Source of the DNA: Caldisericota bacterium
GTDB lineage: Bacteria; CAIJMQ01; JAADFP01
Assembly: GCA_013152825.1 (NCBI GenBank)
Contig: JAADFP010000073.1
Location: 1 to 5,895, forward strand
Length of the DNA stretch: 5,895 nt
Reading direction: 5' to 3'
Of this stretch, positions 1-5,382 are shown piece by piece. A program made the translations under genes and the position numbers. Each line of letters starts with the position of its first letter. Position 1 is the first letter of the stretch. The notes under the pieces are model-generated. The model was not told the DNA's origin. It did not search any database and saw only the letters and a list, made by a program, of their open reading frames with translations.

Positions 1-1
1 C

Positions 2-115
2 AATGTGCTTAACGGAATTGCTTACGATGCACAAAACGACCGGTTGTTCGTAACCGGTAAATTCTGGCCCCGGCTTTTCGAAATTGAGCTTGTCCCTCGA
101 AACACGAAGGAGTGA
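2..115 (+). CDS. Glutamine cyclotransferase (glutaminyl-peptide cyclotransferase), C-terminal 37 residues, cut by window edge
   Basis: The frame starting at base 2 reads N-V-L-N-G-I-A-Y-D, then D-R-L-F-V-T-G-K-F-W-P-R-L-F-E-I-E-L-V, and ends at TGA 113-115. The pairing of L-N-G-I-A-Y-D with L-F-V-T-G-K-x-W-P-x-L-F-E-I is characteristic of the last blade of the beta-propeller glutamine cyclotransferase family (PF05096). Members of that family convert N-terminal glutamine to pyroglutamate with release of ammonia and are often exported. Only the tail is visible, so catalytic residues, signal peptide and start cannot be judged. It runs in the same direction as the transporter operon but is separated from it by about 290 bp of repeats, so it is probably a separate transcription unit. 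Family assignment rests on motif recall. Confidence 0.88.
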   Translation, partial: NVLNGIAYDAQNDRLFVTGKFWPRLFEIELVPRNTKE

Positions 116-118
116 CCT

Positions 119-153
119 TAGACTTTAGACCGTAGACTATAGACCTTAGGTTG
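119..153 (+). repeat. Heptamer array 1: TAGACNN x4 plus one degenerate unit
   Basis: Head-to-tail 7-mers are TAGACTT, TAGACCG, TAGACTA, TAGACCT and then TAGGTTG. The first five bases are invariant in four units, and positions 6-7 vary. The array starts 4 bp after the cyclotransferase stop codon. Confidence 0.8.
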
Positions 154-170
154 GTTCAGAGATGGGCAGG

Positions 171-191
171 TTAGTAGCGAGTAGATAGTAG
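171..191 (+). repeat. Heptamer array 2: NNAGTAG x3
   Basis: Three consecutive 7-mers are TTAGTAG, CGAGTAG and ATAGTAG. It is short and therefore less certain alone, but it shares the 7-nt period with the arrays on either side. Confidence 0.5.
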
Positions 192-197
192 TGCCCG

Positions 198-239
198 CCT
201 GCTTCCTCCCGACGGATATCGGGATAGGGAGCGAGCAGG
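198..239. repeat. Nested imperfect palindrome
   Basis: Outer arms CCTGCT (198-203) and AGCAGG (234-239) enclose inner arms TCCCGA (207-212) and TCGGGA (219-224), with loop CGGATA. No T-run follows, so it is a poor candidate for an intrinsic terminator of the upstream gene. It is better read as a dispersed palindromic element. Confidence 0.6.
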
Positions 240-262
240 AGCAGGAATGACAAAAGAAATGC

Positions 263-297
263 AGATACACGATACAAGATTCAGGATACAGGATACT
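263..297 (+). repeat. Heptamer array 3: RGATACA-type x5
   Basis: Five consecutive 7-mers are AGATACA, CGATACA, AGATTCA, GGATACA and GGATACT. This is a clean 35-bp tandem array with a consensus different from that of arrays 1 and 2. Confidence 0.8.
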
Positions 298-404
298 TAT
301 CCGTCCTCCCCATTTATAGCAGGAGTATTTGGCGTTTATCCTGGAGGAATTCTGCTAACCATACATTCCATAATTCTCTAAGATAGGGTAAACTATTCAC
401 CATT

Positions 405-513
405 ATGCTTATACTAACTAATCATTGCCAGTGCAATATTCGGTCTGAGTATTGGTTTATACGACTTCCTTCTGCCTTTTTACCTGGATACCCTGAAAAT
501 TTCTTACGGGAAT
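405..513 (+). other. Displaced 5' end of the MFS transporter: start codon one base out of frame with TM1
   Basis: The transporter frame is open upstream of its first ATG (514) back to a TAA at 415-417. That stretch reads L-I-I-A-S-A-I-F-G-L-S-I-G-L-Y-D-F-L-L-P-F-Y-L, an unmistakable MFS first helix. It contains no ATG, GTG or TTG; only rare starts such as ATT (424), ATA (436) or CTG (445) exist. The ATG at 405 opens a different frame (M-L-I-L-T) that would join exactly in front of this helix if one base were skipped near 416-420. Either a 1-nt insertion (biological or assembly) or an unusual start is needed. A weak purine stretch, AGATAGGG, lies at 381-388. Confidence 0.7.
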
Positions 514-1539
514 ATGGGGGTAATTTTCTCTTTTTCTGCCATATTTTTATTCTTCATAAGGATTTATGCTGGCCAGATTTCAGATTTTATTGGGAGAAAG
601 CATTTCTTTTCTCTTTCACTCCTGCTTTCCGCTTTTAGCAACCTCTTCACTCCATTTTTCTCCACGGTGGCACCTCAAATACTGCTCCGTTCCCTGAGAG
701 AAACCTCGCGAGCTATTAAGGAGACAATACAGCAAGTACTGGTTTTTGAGCAATGGAAAGACAAATTCCGCCATCTCATTGCCTGGACAGTGGGGTCTGA
801 TTTCACTTTCCAGGGATTTGGGGTAATCCTGGGAGGGTTTTTACTGGTAAGAACAGGCTACAAATTCCCCTTTATTTTAATAGGGATAATTACATTACTC
901 ACTACATTATTATTCATCTTCAGGTTTGAAGAGAAATTTACTCCCTCCCACTCTTCTCCTTTTTCCTGGACAGCTCCCTTTAAGCATCGCCTGCCCCGCC
1001 CCCTGATTCTTATTACTATATCAGGTTTTATCCTTATGATAGGAGTAAGTGCAAGCCATTCTTTTATTCTACCCCTCTTTTTCTACCACAAGTTTTCCGT
1101 ATCACCCAGCTGGGTCGCACTTATCCTGGCTTTTCACAGGTTCAGCCTGGGAATTCCCATGATCCTGTCGGGAAAAATAGTTAAATGGAACTTGAAAGCC
1201 ACCACTATTATATTCATCTTTTTGCAAGGGGTAACCATCTCGCTTACCGCAGTACCTTCTAATTTCCTTCTGGCTTCAATTGTATGGCTTACCCACGACC
1301 TGGTGGGAGCAAGTTTCTGGGTGCCTGCCCGCAATACACTTATCCAACATTATGCCCGGGACGGAAAGAGAGGGCTGGAGGTAGCCATAGTGATGTCTCT
1401 GAGTGGGCTGGGATGGATTCTGGGGCCTTTAATCGCGGGGGTGGTGAGTAAGTATTCCATAAATTATCCTTTTATTATAAGTGGTATAATAATTTCTCTA
1501 TCAGTAATACCACTATTCTGGTTAGAAAGGGGTAAATAA
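514..1539 (+). CDS. MFS transporter (probable drug or metabolite efflux), 341 aa from first in-frame ATG
   Basis: A polytopic inner-membrane transporter of the major facilitator superfamily, expected to be a proton-coupled antiporter. From M1 (514): helix 2 at about 1-20; the MFS motif A loop G20-Q-I-S-D24-F-I-G27-R28-K29; helix 3 about 31-50; a charged R-S-L-R-E-T-S-R-A-I-K helix 4 region at 59-69; helix 5 containing G-F-G-V-I-L-G-G (101-108); helix 6 about 118-136; then a central hydrophilic loop (137-160); and six more helices, the eleventh with G-L-G-W-I-L-G-P (298-305). Counting the upstream out-of-start segment gives 12 helices and about 375 residues, a normal MFS length. ATG 514 would delete helix 1 and has no Shine-Dalgarno sequence, so it is unlikely to be the true start. 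The stop TAA shares its last base with the next gene's ATG, which implies cotranscription and coupled translation. Substrate is not readable. Confidence 0.92.
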   Translation: MGVIFSFSAIFLFFIRIYAGQISDFIGRKHFFSLSLLLSAFSNLFTPFFSTVAPQILLRSLRETSRAIKETIQQVLVFEQWKDKFRHLIAWTVGSDFTFQGFGVILGGFLLVRTGYKFPFILIGIITLLTTLLFIFRFEEKFTPSHSSPFSWTAPFKHRLPRPLILITISGFILMIGVSASHSFILPLFFYHKFSVSPSWVALILAFHRFSLGIPMILSGKIVKWNLKATTIIFIFLQGVTISLTAVPSNFLLASIVWLTHDLVGASFWVPARNTLIQHYARDGKRGLEVAIVMSLSGLGWILGPLIAGVVSKYSINYPFIISGIIISLSVIPLFWLERGK

Positions 1540-1541
1540 TG
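1526..1541 (+). promoter_or_regulatory. Ribosome binding site and TAATG coupling junction for the M16 protease
   Basis: AAAGGGG at 1526-1532 lies 6 nt before ATG 1539-1541. The transporter stop TAA (1537-1539) overlaps the start by one base, an arrangement typical of translational coupling. Confidence 0.8.
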
Positions 1542-4091
1542 AGAAAAATTTTCTTCCTCTCCATTCTCCTCCTTGCAATCTTATACTCTTCCCTTTACTC
1601 TGCCGAAACACTCCAACTGCAAAATGGGCTACAGGTAATCTGGGAGAAACAGGAATCATCCCTGGTGCACATAGAACTCTGGGTAAAAGCAGGGAGTATA
1701 TTTGAGAAAAATCTTTATGGAAGCGGCATATCCCACTTTGTGGAACACATGATATTTAAAGGAACAGAGACAAAAGCCGTGGGAGAGATAGCTAAAAAGG
1801 TATCTCAACTGGGAGGAGATATAGCTGCTTATACCTCCTTTGACCATACTGCATACCAGATTACTGTGCCCCGCGATAACCTCGCTCCTGCTTTAAACAT
1901 ACTGGCCAGGGCAGTGTACCAGCCTGCCTTTGAAGAAAAGGAGCTTGAGAAAGAAAGAAAAGTTATCATAAAAGAAATGGAAATGAACCAGGACAACCCG
2001 GATAGGGTGCTGAGCCGTTACTTCTTTGAAAGATTCTTTTCCTATGCTCCCTATCGCTTTCCCGTGATTGGGTATAAAGACTCTTTTCTAAAAATCTCCC
2101 GTCAGGACCTCATCAACTACCATAAAAAAATGTACGTGCCAGGTAATTCCCTGATAGTAATCTGTGGAGGCATAGATGAAAACAAGATTCCTTCTCTAAT
2201 TAAAAAAACCTTCGGCTCCCTGCCTGCTTCCCCTATTCCCGTGTTTGCCATTCCTTCCGAGCCTTACCTGAAAGGAAAGAGAGAATTTATTTACCGCCGG
2301 GAGATAAGCCTGGCCAGGGAAACAATAGGCTTTCCTATTCCCGGGTTTGGCGAAAAGGATACTTTTGCCCTGGATTTACTCTCCTCCCTGCTCTCAGACG
2401 GCAGGAGCAGTCTCTTAGTCAGAAAACTCAAGGAAGATAAAAACCTGGTTGATTCCATTTCCACTTTTTCCTATACCCCCTTGCGGGAAGGTATATTTGC
2501 CATCGAGATAACCTGCGAGGCAAAAAACCTCAAAAGAGCAGAAAAAATGCTCTGGGATGAGCTAAACAATCTTTCCCGGAACATCACTGAAAAAGCAATA
2601 GAAAGAGCCAAAAACCGCATAGAAATGGGCATCTTAAAATCCCGGGAATCGGTAGAAGGCAGGGCCAGCATGCTTATCTCCGACTATTTTTACTCCGGCA
2701 ACCTTAACTATTCTCGCTTTTACCTTGCCTCAATCAAAAATTTAAAAAAAGAAGACCTTCTGCGTGTAGCCAGAAAATACCTGAGGGAAGACAACTACAC
2801 CAAGGTCTTACTTCTCCCCGCTTCCTACCCAATAGAAAAGCAGGAAAATAGAATTGAAAAGCAAACAGTGAAAAAAATAACCTTCCCCTCCGGCGTGCGA
2901 GGAATATTTATCCATAAAGATGTCCCCTACGTAAACTTGCGAGTGGTCATGGGAGGCGGAGTAAAATGGGAAACAGAAAAGAATAATGGGATATCCAAAA
3001 TTATATCCATCTTGCTTTTAAAAGGGAAGAAAGCCCAAAAGTGGATAGATAAAATAGAAGCAGCAGGAGGTGAAATCTCTACCTATTCAGGTAATAACTC
3101 GCTGGGGATTTCCATTACTTTACCCCACCAATATCTCACCCTGGGATTAAGGGCTATTACAGATCTCATTCTCCGGCCCCAGTTTTCTCCCGAGACCATA
3201 GAAAAAGCAAAAACAGACCTTTTACGCAGTATAAGCATGCGAAAGGAAACCCCTTTTCGCTATGCCTTTTATCGCCTGAGGAAAAACTTCTTCTCTTCCT
3301 CCCCCTACTCTCTTGCTCCAGAGGGTGAAATAAAATCAGTAAAAAGTTTAACCCGGGAAGAAATCAAAAACTTTTACTTTTCCCGGCTCCTCACCAGTAA
3401 TAATACAATCGTAGGAATTGGCGGAAAATTCCAGGAAAAGAAAGCCGTGGAATTCCTGGAAAGAAGATTTGCTCGCCTAAAGAAAGGGAGCGTGGTAAAA
3501 AGAGAAAATTTAAAATTCACCCGCAGGAAAAAAGAAGATAAAGCCGACTTTGCAGAATCAGTAGTTTTTCTGGCCTTCCCTATTCCTCCCTTAAACTCAC
3601 CCGACCTCTACTCCATAGAAATCCTGCAAACCTATCTCTCTGACCAGGCTTCCCCTCTTTTCTATCACCTAAGAGATGAAAAAGCCCTCGGCTACCTGGT
3701 AGGAAGCTTTACTTTCCAGGGCTGGGACGAAGGAATGTTAGTATTTTACCTTTTCACCGGCAAACACAAACTACAGGAGGCAGAGCAGGGACTCTGGGAA
3801 GAGATAACAAAATTAAGAAAGAAAGGCATCCCTGAAAAGGAATTAGCCTCGCTGAAAAGCAAATTAATCAGGCAGAAAAGCGAGGGGATAGAAACAGTAG
3901 ACTCCCTTCTTTTCTCCTCCATGCTTTACGAACTTTATGGCCTGGGCTATCTTCTCCCCTTGCAGTGGGAAGAAAAAATTAAAAAGGTCACCCTATCAGA
4001 CATTCAGAAAACCATAAAAAAATACATCCAGCCCCAGACCTCCTTCACCTACATTCTGGAAGGACAAGAAACACCAAGCAGTAAACAGTGA
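1539..4091 (+). CDS. Secreted tandem-domain M16 zinc metalloprotease (pitrilysin/insulinase family), 850 aa
   Basis: An N-terminal signal peptide (M-R-K, then hydrophobic F-F-L-S-I-L-L-L-A-I-L, likely cut near S-A-E at 21-23) sends the protein across the inner membrane. The first M16 half (about 25-440) carries the inverted zinc motif H66-F-V-E69-H70; H66 and H70 should bind zinc and E69 activate water. E146 in K-E-M-E-M-N, 76 residues after H70, fits the third ligand. The second half (about 447-845) has the same fold signature (G-G-G-V-K-W-E-T-E-K-N-N-G-I-S at 472-486) but no HxxEH. It is therefore a non-catalytic partner domain; it keeps R712 and Y719 (L-R-D-E-K-A-L-G-Y), the R/Y pair that positions substrate in this family. 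Two fused halves forming a clamshell match the usual length of bacterial M16B fusions. It is expected to degrade or process peptides in the envelope. The upstream MFS gene shares its operon, but no substrate link is evident. Confidence 0.96.
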   Translation: MRKIFFLSILLLAILYSSLYSAETLQLQNGLQVIWEKQESSLVHIELWVKAGSIFEKNLYGSGISHFVEHMIFKGTETKAVGEIAKKVSQLGGDIAAYTSFDHTAYQITVPRDNLAPALNILARAVYQPAFEEKELEKERKVIIKEMEMNQDNPDRVLSRYFFERFFSYAPYRFPVIGYKDSFLKISRQDLINYHKKMYVPGNSLIVICGGIDENKIPSLIKKTFGSLPASPIPVFAIPSEPYLKGKREFIYRREISLARETIGFPIPGFGEKDTFALDLLSSLLSDGRSSLLVRKLKEDKNLVDSISTFSYTPLREGIFAIEITCEAKNLKRAEKMLWDELNNLSRNITEKAIERAKNRIEMGILKSRESVEGRASMLISDYFYSGNLNYSRFYLASIKNLKKEDLLRVARKYLREDNYTKVLLLPASYPIEKQENRIEKQTVKKITFPSGVRGIFIHKDVPYVNLRVVMGGGVKWETEKNNGISKIISILLLKGKKAQKWIDKIEAAGGEISTYSGNNSLGISITLPHQYLTLGLRAITDLILRPQFSPETIEKAKTDLLRSISMRKETPFRYAFYRLRKNFFSSSPYSLAPEGEIKSVKSLTREEIKNFYFSRLLTSNNTIVGIGGKFQEKKAVEFLERRFARLKKGSVVKRENLKFTRRKKEDKADFAESVVFLAFPIPPLNSPDLYSIEILQTYLSDQASPLFYHLRDEKALGYLVGSFTFQGWDEGMLVFYLFTGKHKLQEAEQGLWEEITKLRKKGIPEKELASLKSKLIRQKSEGIETVDSLLFSSMLYELYGLGYLLPLQWEEKIKKVTLSDIQKTIKKYIQPQTSFTYILEGQETPSSKQ

Positions 4092-4258
4092 ACATTTAGT
4101 TTTCGGGCTGGGGGTTTTACTATTTTCAACCGGCATCAGTATAGGCAGTGCGGCGTCGGTGTAAATCAGAAATTAAAAGAGCAGGATAGAAATATATCCC
4201 ACTTCCAGTAAGAAATTTACTTTCTCTTTCCCCTTTTTCCTGCAATGCCTCCATTAAA

Positions 4259-4275
4259 GCTTCGAAGGACGAAGC
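4259..4275. repeat. Small hairpin
   Basis: GCTTCG (4259-4264), loop AAGGA, CGAAGC (4270-4275): a perfect 6-bp stem. It is preceded by CCATTAAAGCTTC, closely matched by CCATTAAAAGCTTC in the right-hand repeat region near 5693-5706. It belongs to the same composite repeat landscape as the palindrome just downstream. Confidence 0.55.
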
Positions 4276-4291
4276 CCCATCCTGCCATCTC

Positions 4292-4349
4292 ACATCCACC
4301 GAAGTCCTCCCTTTGCAGGACGTAGGTGGACAATTCCTTATAGGTAGTC
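4292..4349. repeat. Dispersed palindromic element, copy 1
   Basis: Outer arms TCCACC (4295-4300) and GGTGGA (4325-4330) and inner arms GTCCT (4304-4308) and AGGAC (4317-4321) are separated by a GAA/GTA internal loop. The flanking ACA on the left and CAATT on the right are shared with copy 2 at 5851-5895. Over the shared span the copies differ by one base and one indel, both at the hairpin tip. The motif AATTCCTTATAGGTAGTC follows at 4332-4349 and recurs with one change at 5786-5803. Confidence 0.85.
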
Positions 4350-4356
4350 TAAAAAG

Positions 4357-4440
4357 TTGGGCAGACTGTCTTCCGAAGTGGTACGCGAACCCTGGCGAAA
4401 TATTGAAGCATTTTATTACTTCTTAGCGGAGAAGAGATGA
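4357..4440 (+). pseudogene. Possible C-terminal remnant of an unidentified protein
   Basis: After an in-frame TAG at 4345, the frame from TTG 4357 reads L-G-R-L-S-S-E-V-V-R-E-P-W-R-N-I-E, then A-F-Y-Y-F-L-A-E-K-R, and stops at TGA 4438-4440. The mix of residues is protein-like and the stop is immediately followed by the small-gene island. There is no good ribosome binding site, and 27 codons is too short to identify. It could be the tail of a broken gene (an upstream neighbour of the tape-measure-like ORF is one idea) or simply part of a dispersed repeat. Confidence 0.25.
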
Positions 4441-4441
4441 G

Positions 4442-4708
4442 TTATCCAACAATAACAAAGATTACTACTGCTATGCCTAATATCAATAGACTAAGAAAAG
4501 GGGTAAAAATAAATGTTGATATTCCAATCAATGCAAGGGAAAGACTTATTATGCGTAAAAATACTTTAGGAAGCCACCTTCCAATTATTTCCCCAGCACT
4601 TTCCTCTCGCTCAAGTTTTTCATGTATTCTGCTTGCTTCGGCTCGTTCAGCCCACCTGGTAATCTCCGGGAAAGGATCTCTCTCCTCAAGAGGCTTTCTT
4701 CTGAACAT
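4442..4708 (-). CDS. Small two-helix membrane protein A, 88 aa, predicted leaderless
   Basis: No family recognised. Residues 1-48 are highly charged and probably helical (R-R-K-P-L-E-E-R, then A-E-R-A-E-A-S-R-I-H-E-K-L-E-R-E-E), followed by two hydrophobic segments at about 49-68 and 71-88. They are separated by a T-P turn, and the protein ends inside the membrane at V-I-V-G. The start at 4708 is the only plausible one because no other start codon precedes the first helix. It lies 5 bp after a -10 box, leaving no room for a Shine-Dalgarno sequence. The C-terminal half resembles that of protein B (K-V-F-L versus R-V-F-I opening helix 1, a T-P or N-P turn, a G-I-A-V-V-I-F-V or G-L-S-V-L-L-F-V ending), suggesting a duplicated gene. 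A 204-codon frame on the opposite strand is judged a shadow. Role unknown. Confidence 0.6.
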   Translation of the reverse strand: MFRRKPLEERDPFPEITRWAERAEASRIHEKLEREESAGEIIGRWLPKVFLRIISLSLALIGISTFIFTPFLSLLILGIAVVIFVIVG

Positions 4709-4713
4709 GTCTT

Positions 4714-4742
4714 TTTATAGCACCCCCACAGGAGGTTGTCAA
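4714..4742 (-). promoter_or_regulatory. Near-consensus sigma-70-type promoter of gene A
   Basis: On the minus strand: TTGACA (4742-4737), a 17-bp spacer, TATAAA (4719-4714), then 5 bp to ATG (4708-4706). The spacer starts ACCTCCT and contains an imperfect palindrome, ACCTCC facing GGGGGT. The block CATGCTTGACAACCTCCT is identical upstream of gene B. Confidence 0.75.
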
Positions 4743-4744
4743 GC

Positions 4745-4789
4745 ATGGAGGATAAGTTGTTATCCCCCCCACACAAAAAGAAGCACTGA
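4745..4789 (+). other. Fourteen-codon plus-strand ORF with a perfect Shine-Dalgarno sequence
   Basis: AGGAGG (4730-4735) lies 9 nt before ATG 4745; the frame reads M-E-D-K-L-L-S-P-P-H-K-K-K-H and stops at TGA 4787-4789. The ribosome binding site and ATG are an exact counterpart of those of the ORF at 5048, but there is no gene behind them. It is probably a by-product of duplication of the promoter block rather than a functional peptide. Confidence 0.2.
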
Positions 4790-5011
4790 TAGCCCGACAA
4801 GAATCAAGCTTAGCGGGAAAAGAAGAGGGTTGACAATAAATATGCCGATTGCTGCCGCAATAAAAAGGGAGTCAGCTATGAGGATAAAAACACGTCTTAT
4901 TACATTATCCAGTGCTTTGTCTATTTTTTCTGCTCTTGCTTTCTCCTCTCTCGTAGGCTCATCCCCCAGCCACTTTGAAAATGTGGGGAATACACTTTTC
5001 CACAGACTCAT
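4760..5011 (-). CDS. Small two-helix membrane protein B, 83 aa, predicted leaderless
   Basis: No family recognised. Residues 1-40 are soluble and charged (W-L-G-D-E-P-T-R-E-E-K-A-R-A-E-K-I-D-K-A). Two hydrophobic helices follow at about 41-60 and 62-82 around an N-P turn, and the protein ends at F-V-W-G-G. Both termini are probably cytoplasmic, with R39-R40 at the membrane face. Layout and second half resemble protein A. The stop is 17 bp from the -35 box of gene A's promoter, so promoter and gene form compact repeated units of about 303 bp. The ATG is the only start before helix 1. Size and topology would suit a holin-like or small regulatory membrane protein, but nothing proves either. Confidence 0.65.
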   Translation of the reverse strand: MSLWKSVFPTFSKWLGDEPTREEKARAEKIDKALDNVIRRVFILIADSLFIAAAIGIFIVNPLLFPLSLILVGLSVLLFVWGG

Positions 5012-5016
5012 GCCTT

Positions 5017-5045
5017 TTTATAGCACCTCAAAAGGAGGTTGTCAA
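5017..5045 (-). promoter_or_regulatory. Near-consensus sigma-70-type promoter of gene B with palindromic spacer
   Basis: On the minus strand: TTGACA (5045-5040), a 17-bp spacer, TATAAA (5022-5017), then 5 bp to ATG (5011-5009). The spacer holds a perfect inverted repeat, ACCTC-N5-GAGGT (5025-5039), placed where a repressor would block polymerase. On the other strand the same bases form the ribosome binding site of the ORF at 5048. Confidence 0.78.
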
Positions 5046-5050
5046 GCATG
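5032..5050 (+). promoter_or_regulatory. Strong Shine-Dalgarno site of the tape-measure-like ORF
   Basis: AAGGAGG at 5032-5038 is 9 nt before ATG 5048. This favours ATG 5048 over the TTG at 5039, which overlaps the end of the ribosome binding site. Confidence 0.7.
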
Positions 5051-5293
5051 ACTGACAGAGAAATAGCCCTGCTGATAAAAGCCTACAACCAGACCAAGCC
5101 CGGCATGGAACAAACAGAGAGAAGCATAAAAACATTTATCAAGAGAGTAGAAGCCTCTTTTGGCCAGATGTGGAAAAGGCTGCGCAGAATGTCTATTGTA
5201 GGGATAAGTGCGGCCGTGGGCTTGGGCTATGTCTTAGACAAAAACATCGAAAGCGCCCTTGTTTACGATGTAGCAAGATACAATGCCTCATAG
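5048..5293 (+). CDS. Phage tail tape-measure-like N-terminal fragment, 81 aa
   Basis: The protein starts M-T-D-R-E-I-A-L-L-I-K-A-Y-N-Q-T-K-P-G. It continues through a charged helix (E-R-S-I-K-T-F-I-K-R-V), then a small-residue hydrophobic stretch at about 49-62 (S-I-V-G-I-S-A-A-V-G-L-G-Y-V) and E-S-A-L-V-Y-D-V-A-R-Y-N. A beta-like start L-L-I-K-A, a coiled coil and an A/G-rich helix followed by an 'E-xx-L-xY-D' helix is how many siphophage tape-measure proteins begin. Those proteins span hundreds to over a thousand residues, so this is at most a stub. It stops at TAG 5291-5293, where a one-base shift would let the frame continue (next entry). Any transcript must come through the antisense of genes A and B. 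Family call is from motif feel, not alignment. Confidence 0.45.
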   Translation: MTDREIALLIKAYNQTKPGMEQTERSIKTFIKRVEASFGQMWKRLRRMSIVGISAAVGLGYVLDKNIESALVYDVARYNAS

Positions 5294-5338
5294 GTATTTT
5301 AAAATGTTATCTTCCCAACTGACAGGCAAAAATACCTA
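5291..5338. repeat. Perfect 10-bp inverted repeat, 28-bp spacer
   Basis: TAGGTATTTT (5291-5300) and AAAATACCTA (5329-5338). It begins exactly at the stop codon that breaks the tape-measure-like frame and lies beyond the 3' end of gene C. It could be a weak bidirectional terminator stem or a protein-binding site; no T-run follows either arm. Confidence 0.5.
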
Positions 5339-5382
5339 CTTACTGGATGTATTGGAAGTCATAGATGACGAACTGGGGAATG
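5292..5382 (+). pseudogene. Frame-shifted continuation of the tape-measure-like fragment
   Basis: Skipping one base at the TAG (T5291) takes the reading from ...A-R-Y-N-A-S into R-Y-F-K-M-L-S-S-Q-L-T-G-K-N-T-Y-L-L-D-V-L-E-V-I-D-D. This is well-behaved helical protein sequence until it meets the 3' end of the minus-strand gene at 5383. Beyond that point the frame (open to 5489) becomes leucine-rich and is a shadow of gene C. I read 5048-5382 as one decayed gene. Confidence 0.35.

Larger units (their letters stand above)
116..404. other. Repeat-rich intergenic region
   Basis: No ORF in this stretch looks protein-like. It contains three arrays of 7-nt units and one nested hairpin, annotated separately. 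The last 100 bases (about 300-404) before the transporter are AT-rich, but I cannot point to a promoter with acceptable -35 and -10 boxes and spacing. A purine-rich GGAGGA near 343-348 has no start codon at a useful distance. Confidence 0.7.
4092..4440. other. Repeat-rich intergenic region after the protease
   Basis: I see no convincing rho-independent terminator directly after the protease stop. The stretch holds a small hairpin (4259-4275), a larger palindrome (4295-4330), an 18-nt motif repeated later (4332-4349), and a short protein-like tail at 4357-4440. A minus-strand open frame exists at 4126-4299 (57 codons from GTG), but it runs through the palindrome and is not credible as a gene. 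Confidence 0.65.

Noticed and set aside
198..239. Hairpin as terminator of the cyclotransferase gene
   Set aside because: No T-run on either side and it lies more than 80 bp past the stop codon.
405..638. 77-codon ORF starting at ATG 405
   Set aside because: After the first five codons it runs out of frame over the first helices of the transporter; only its start codon may be relevant.
4126..4299. 57-codon minus-strand ORF from GTG 4299
   Set aside because: It starts inside the dispersed palindrome, lacks a ribosome binding site, and its open frame continues upstream through repeat sequence.
4764..4770. Run of seven C (G on the coding strand) at the 3' end of gene B as a phase-variable tract
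   Set aside because: Slippage would only alter the last residues and add a tail read through the next promoter; seven bases is short and nothing else suggests phase variation.
4829..4834. TTGACA on the plus strand
   Set aside because: No -10-like hexamer 16-18 bp downstream, and it lies inside gene B.
4437..5051. 204-codon plus-strand open frame across the small-gene island
   Set aside because: Its sequence is rich in S, R and T with no fold signature, it repeats the block F-Y-S-T-x-x-G-G-C-Q-A because it is antisense to the duplicated promoters, and genes A and B on the other strand have clear topology and promoters.
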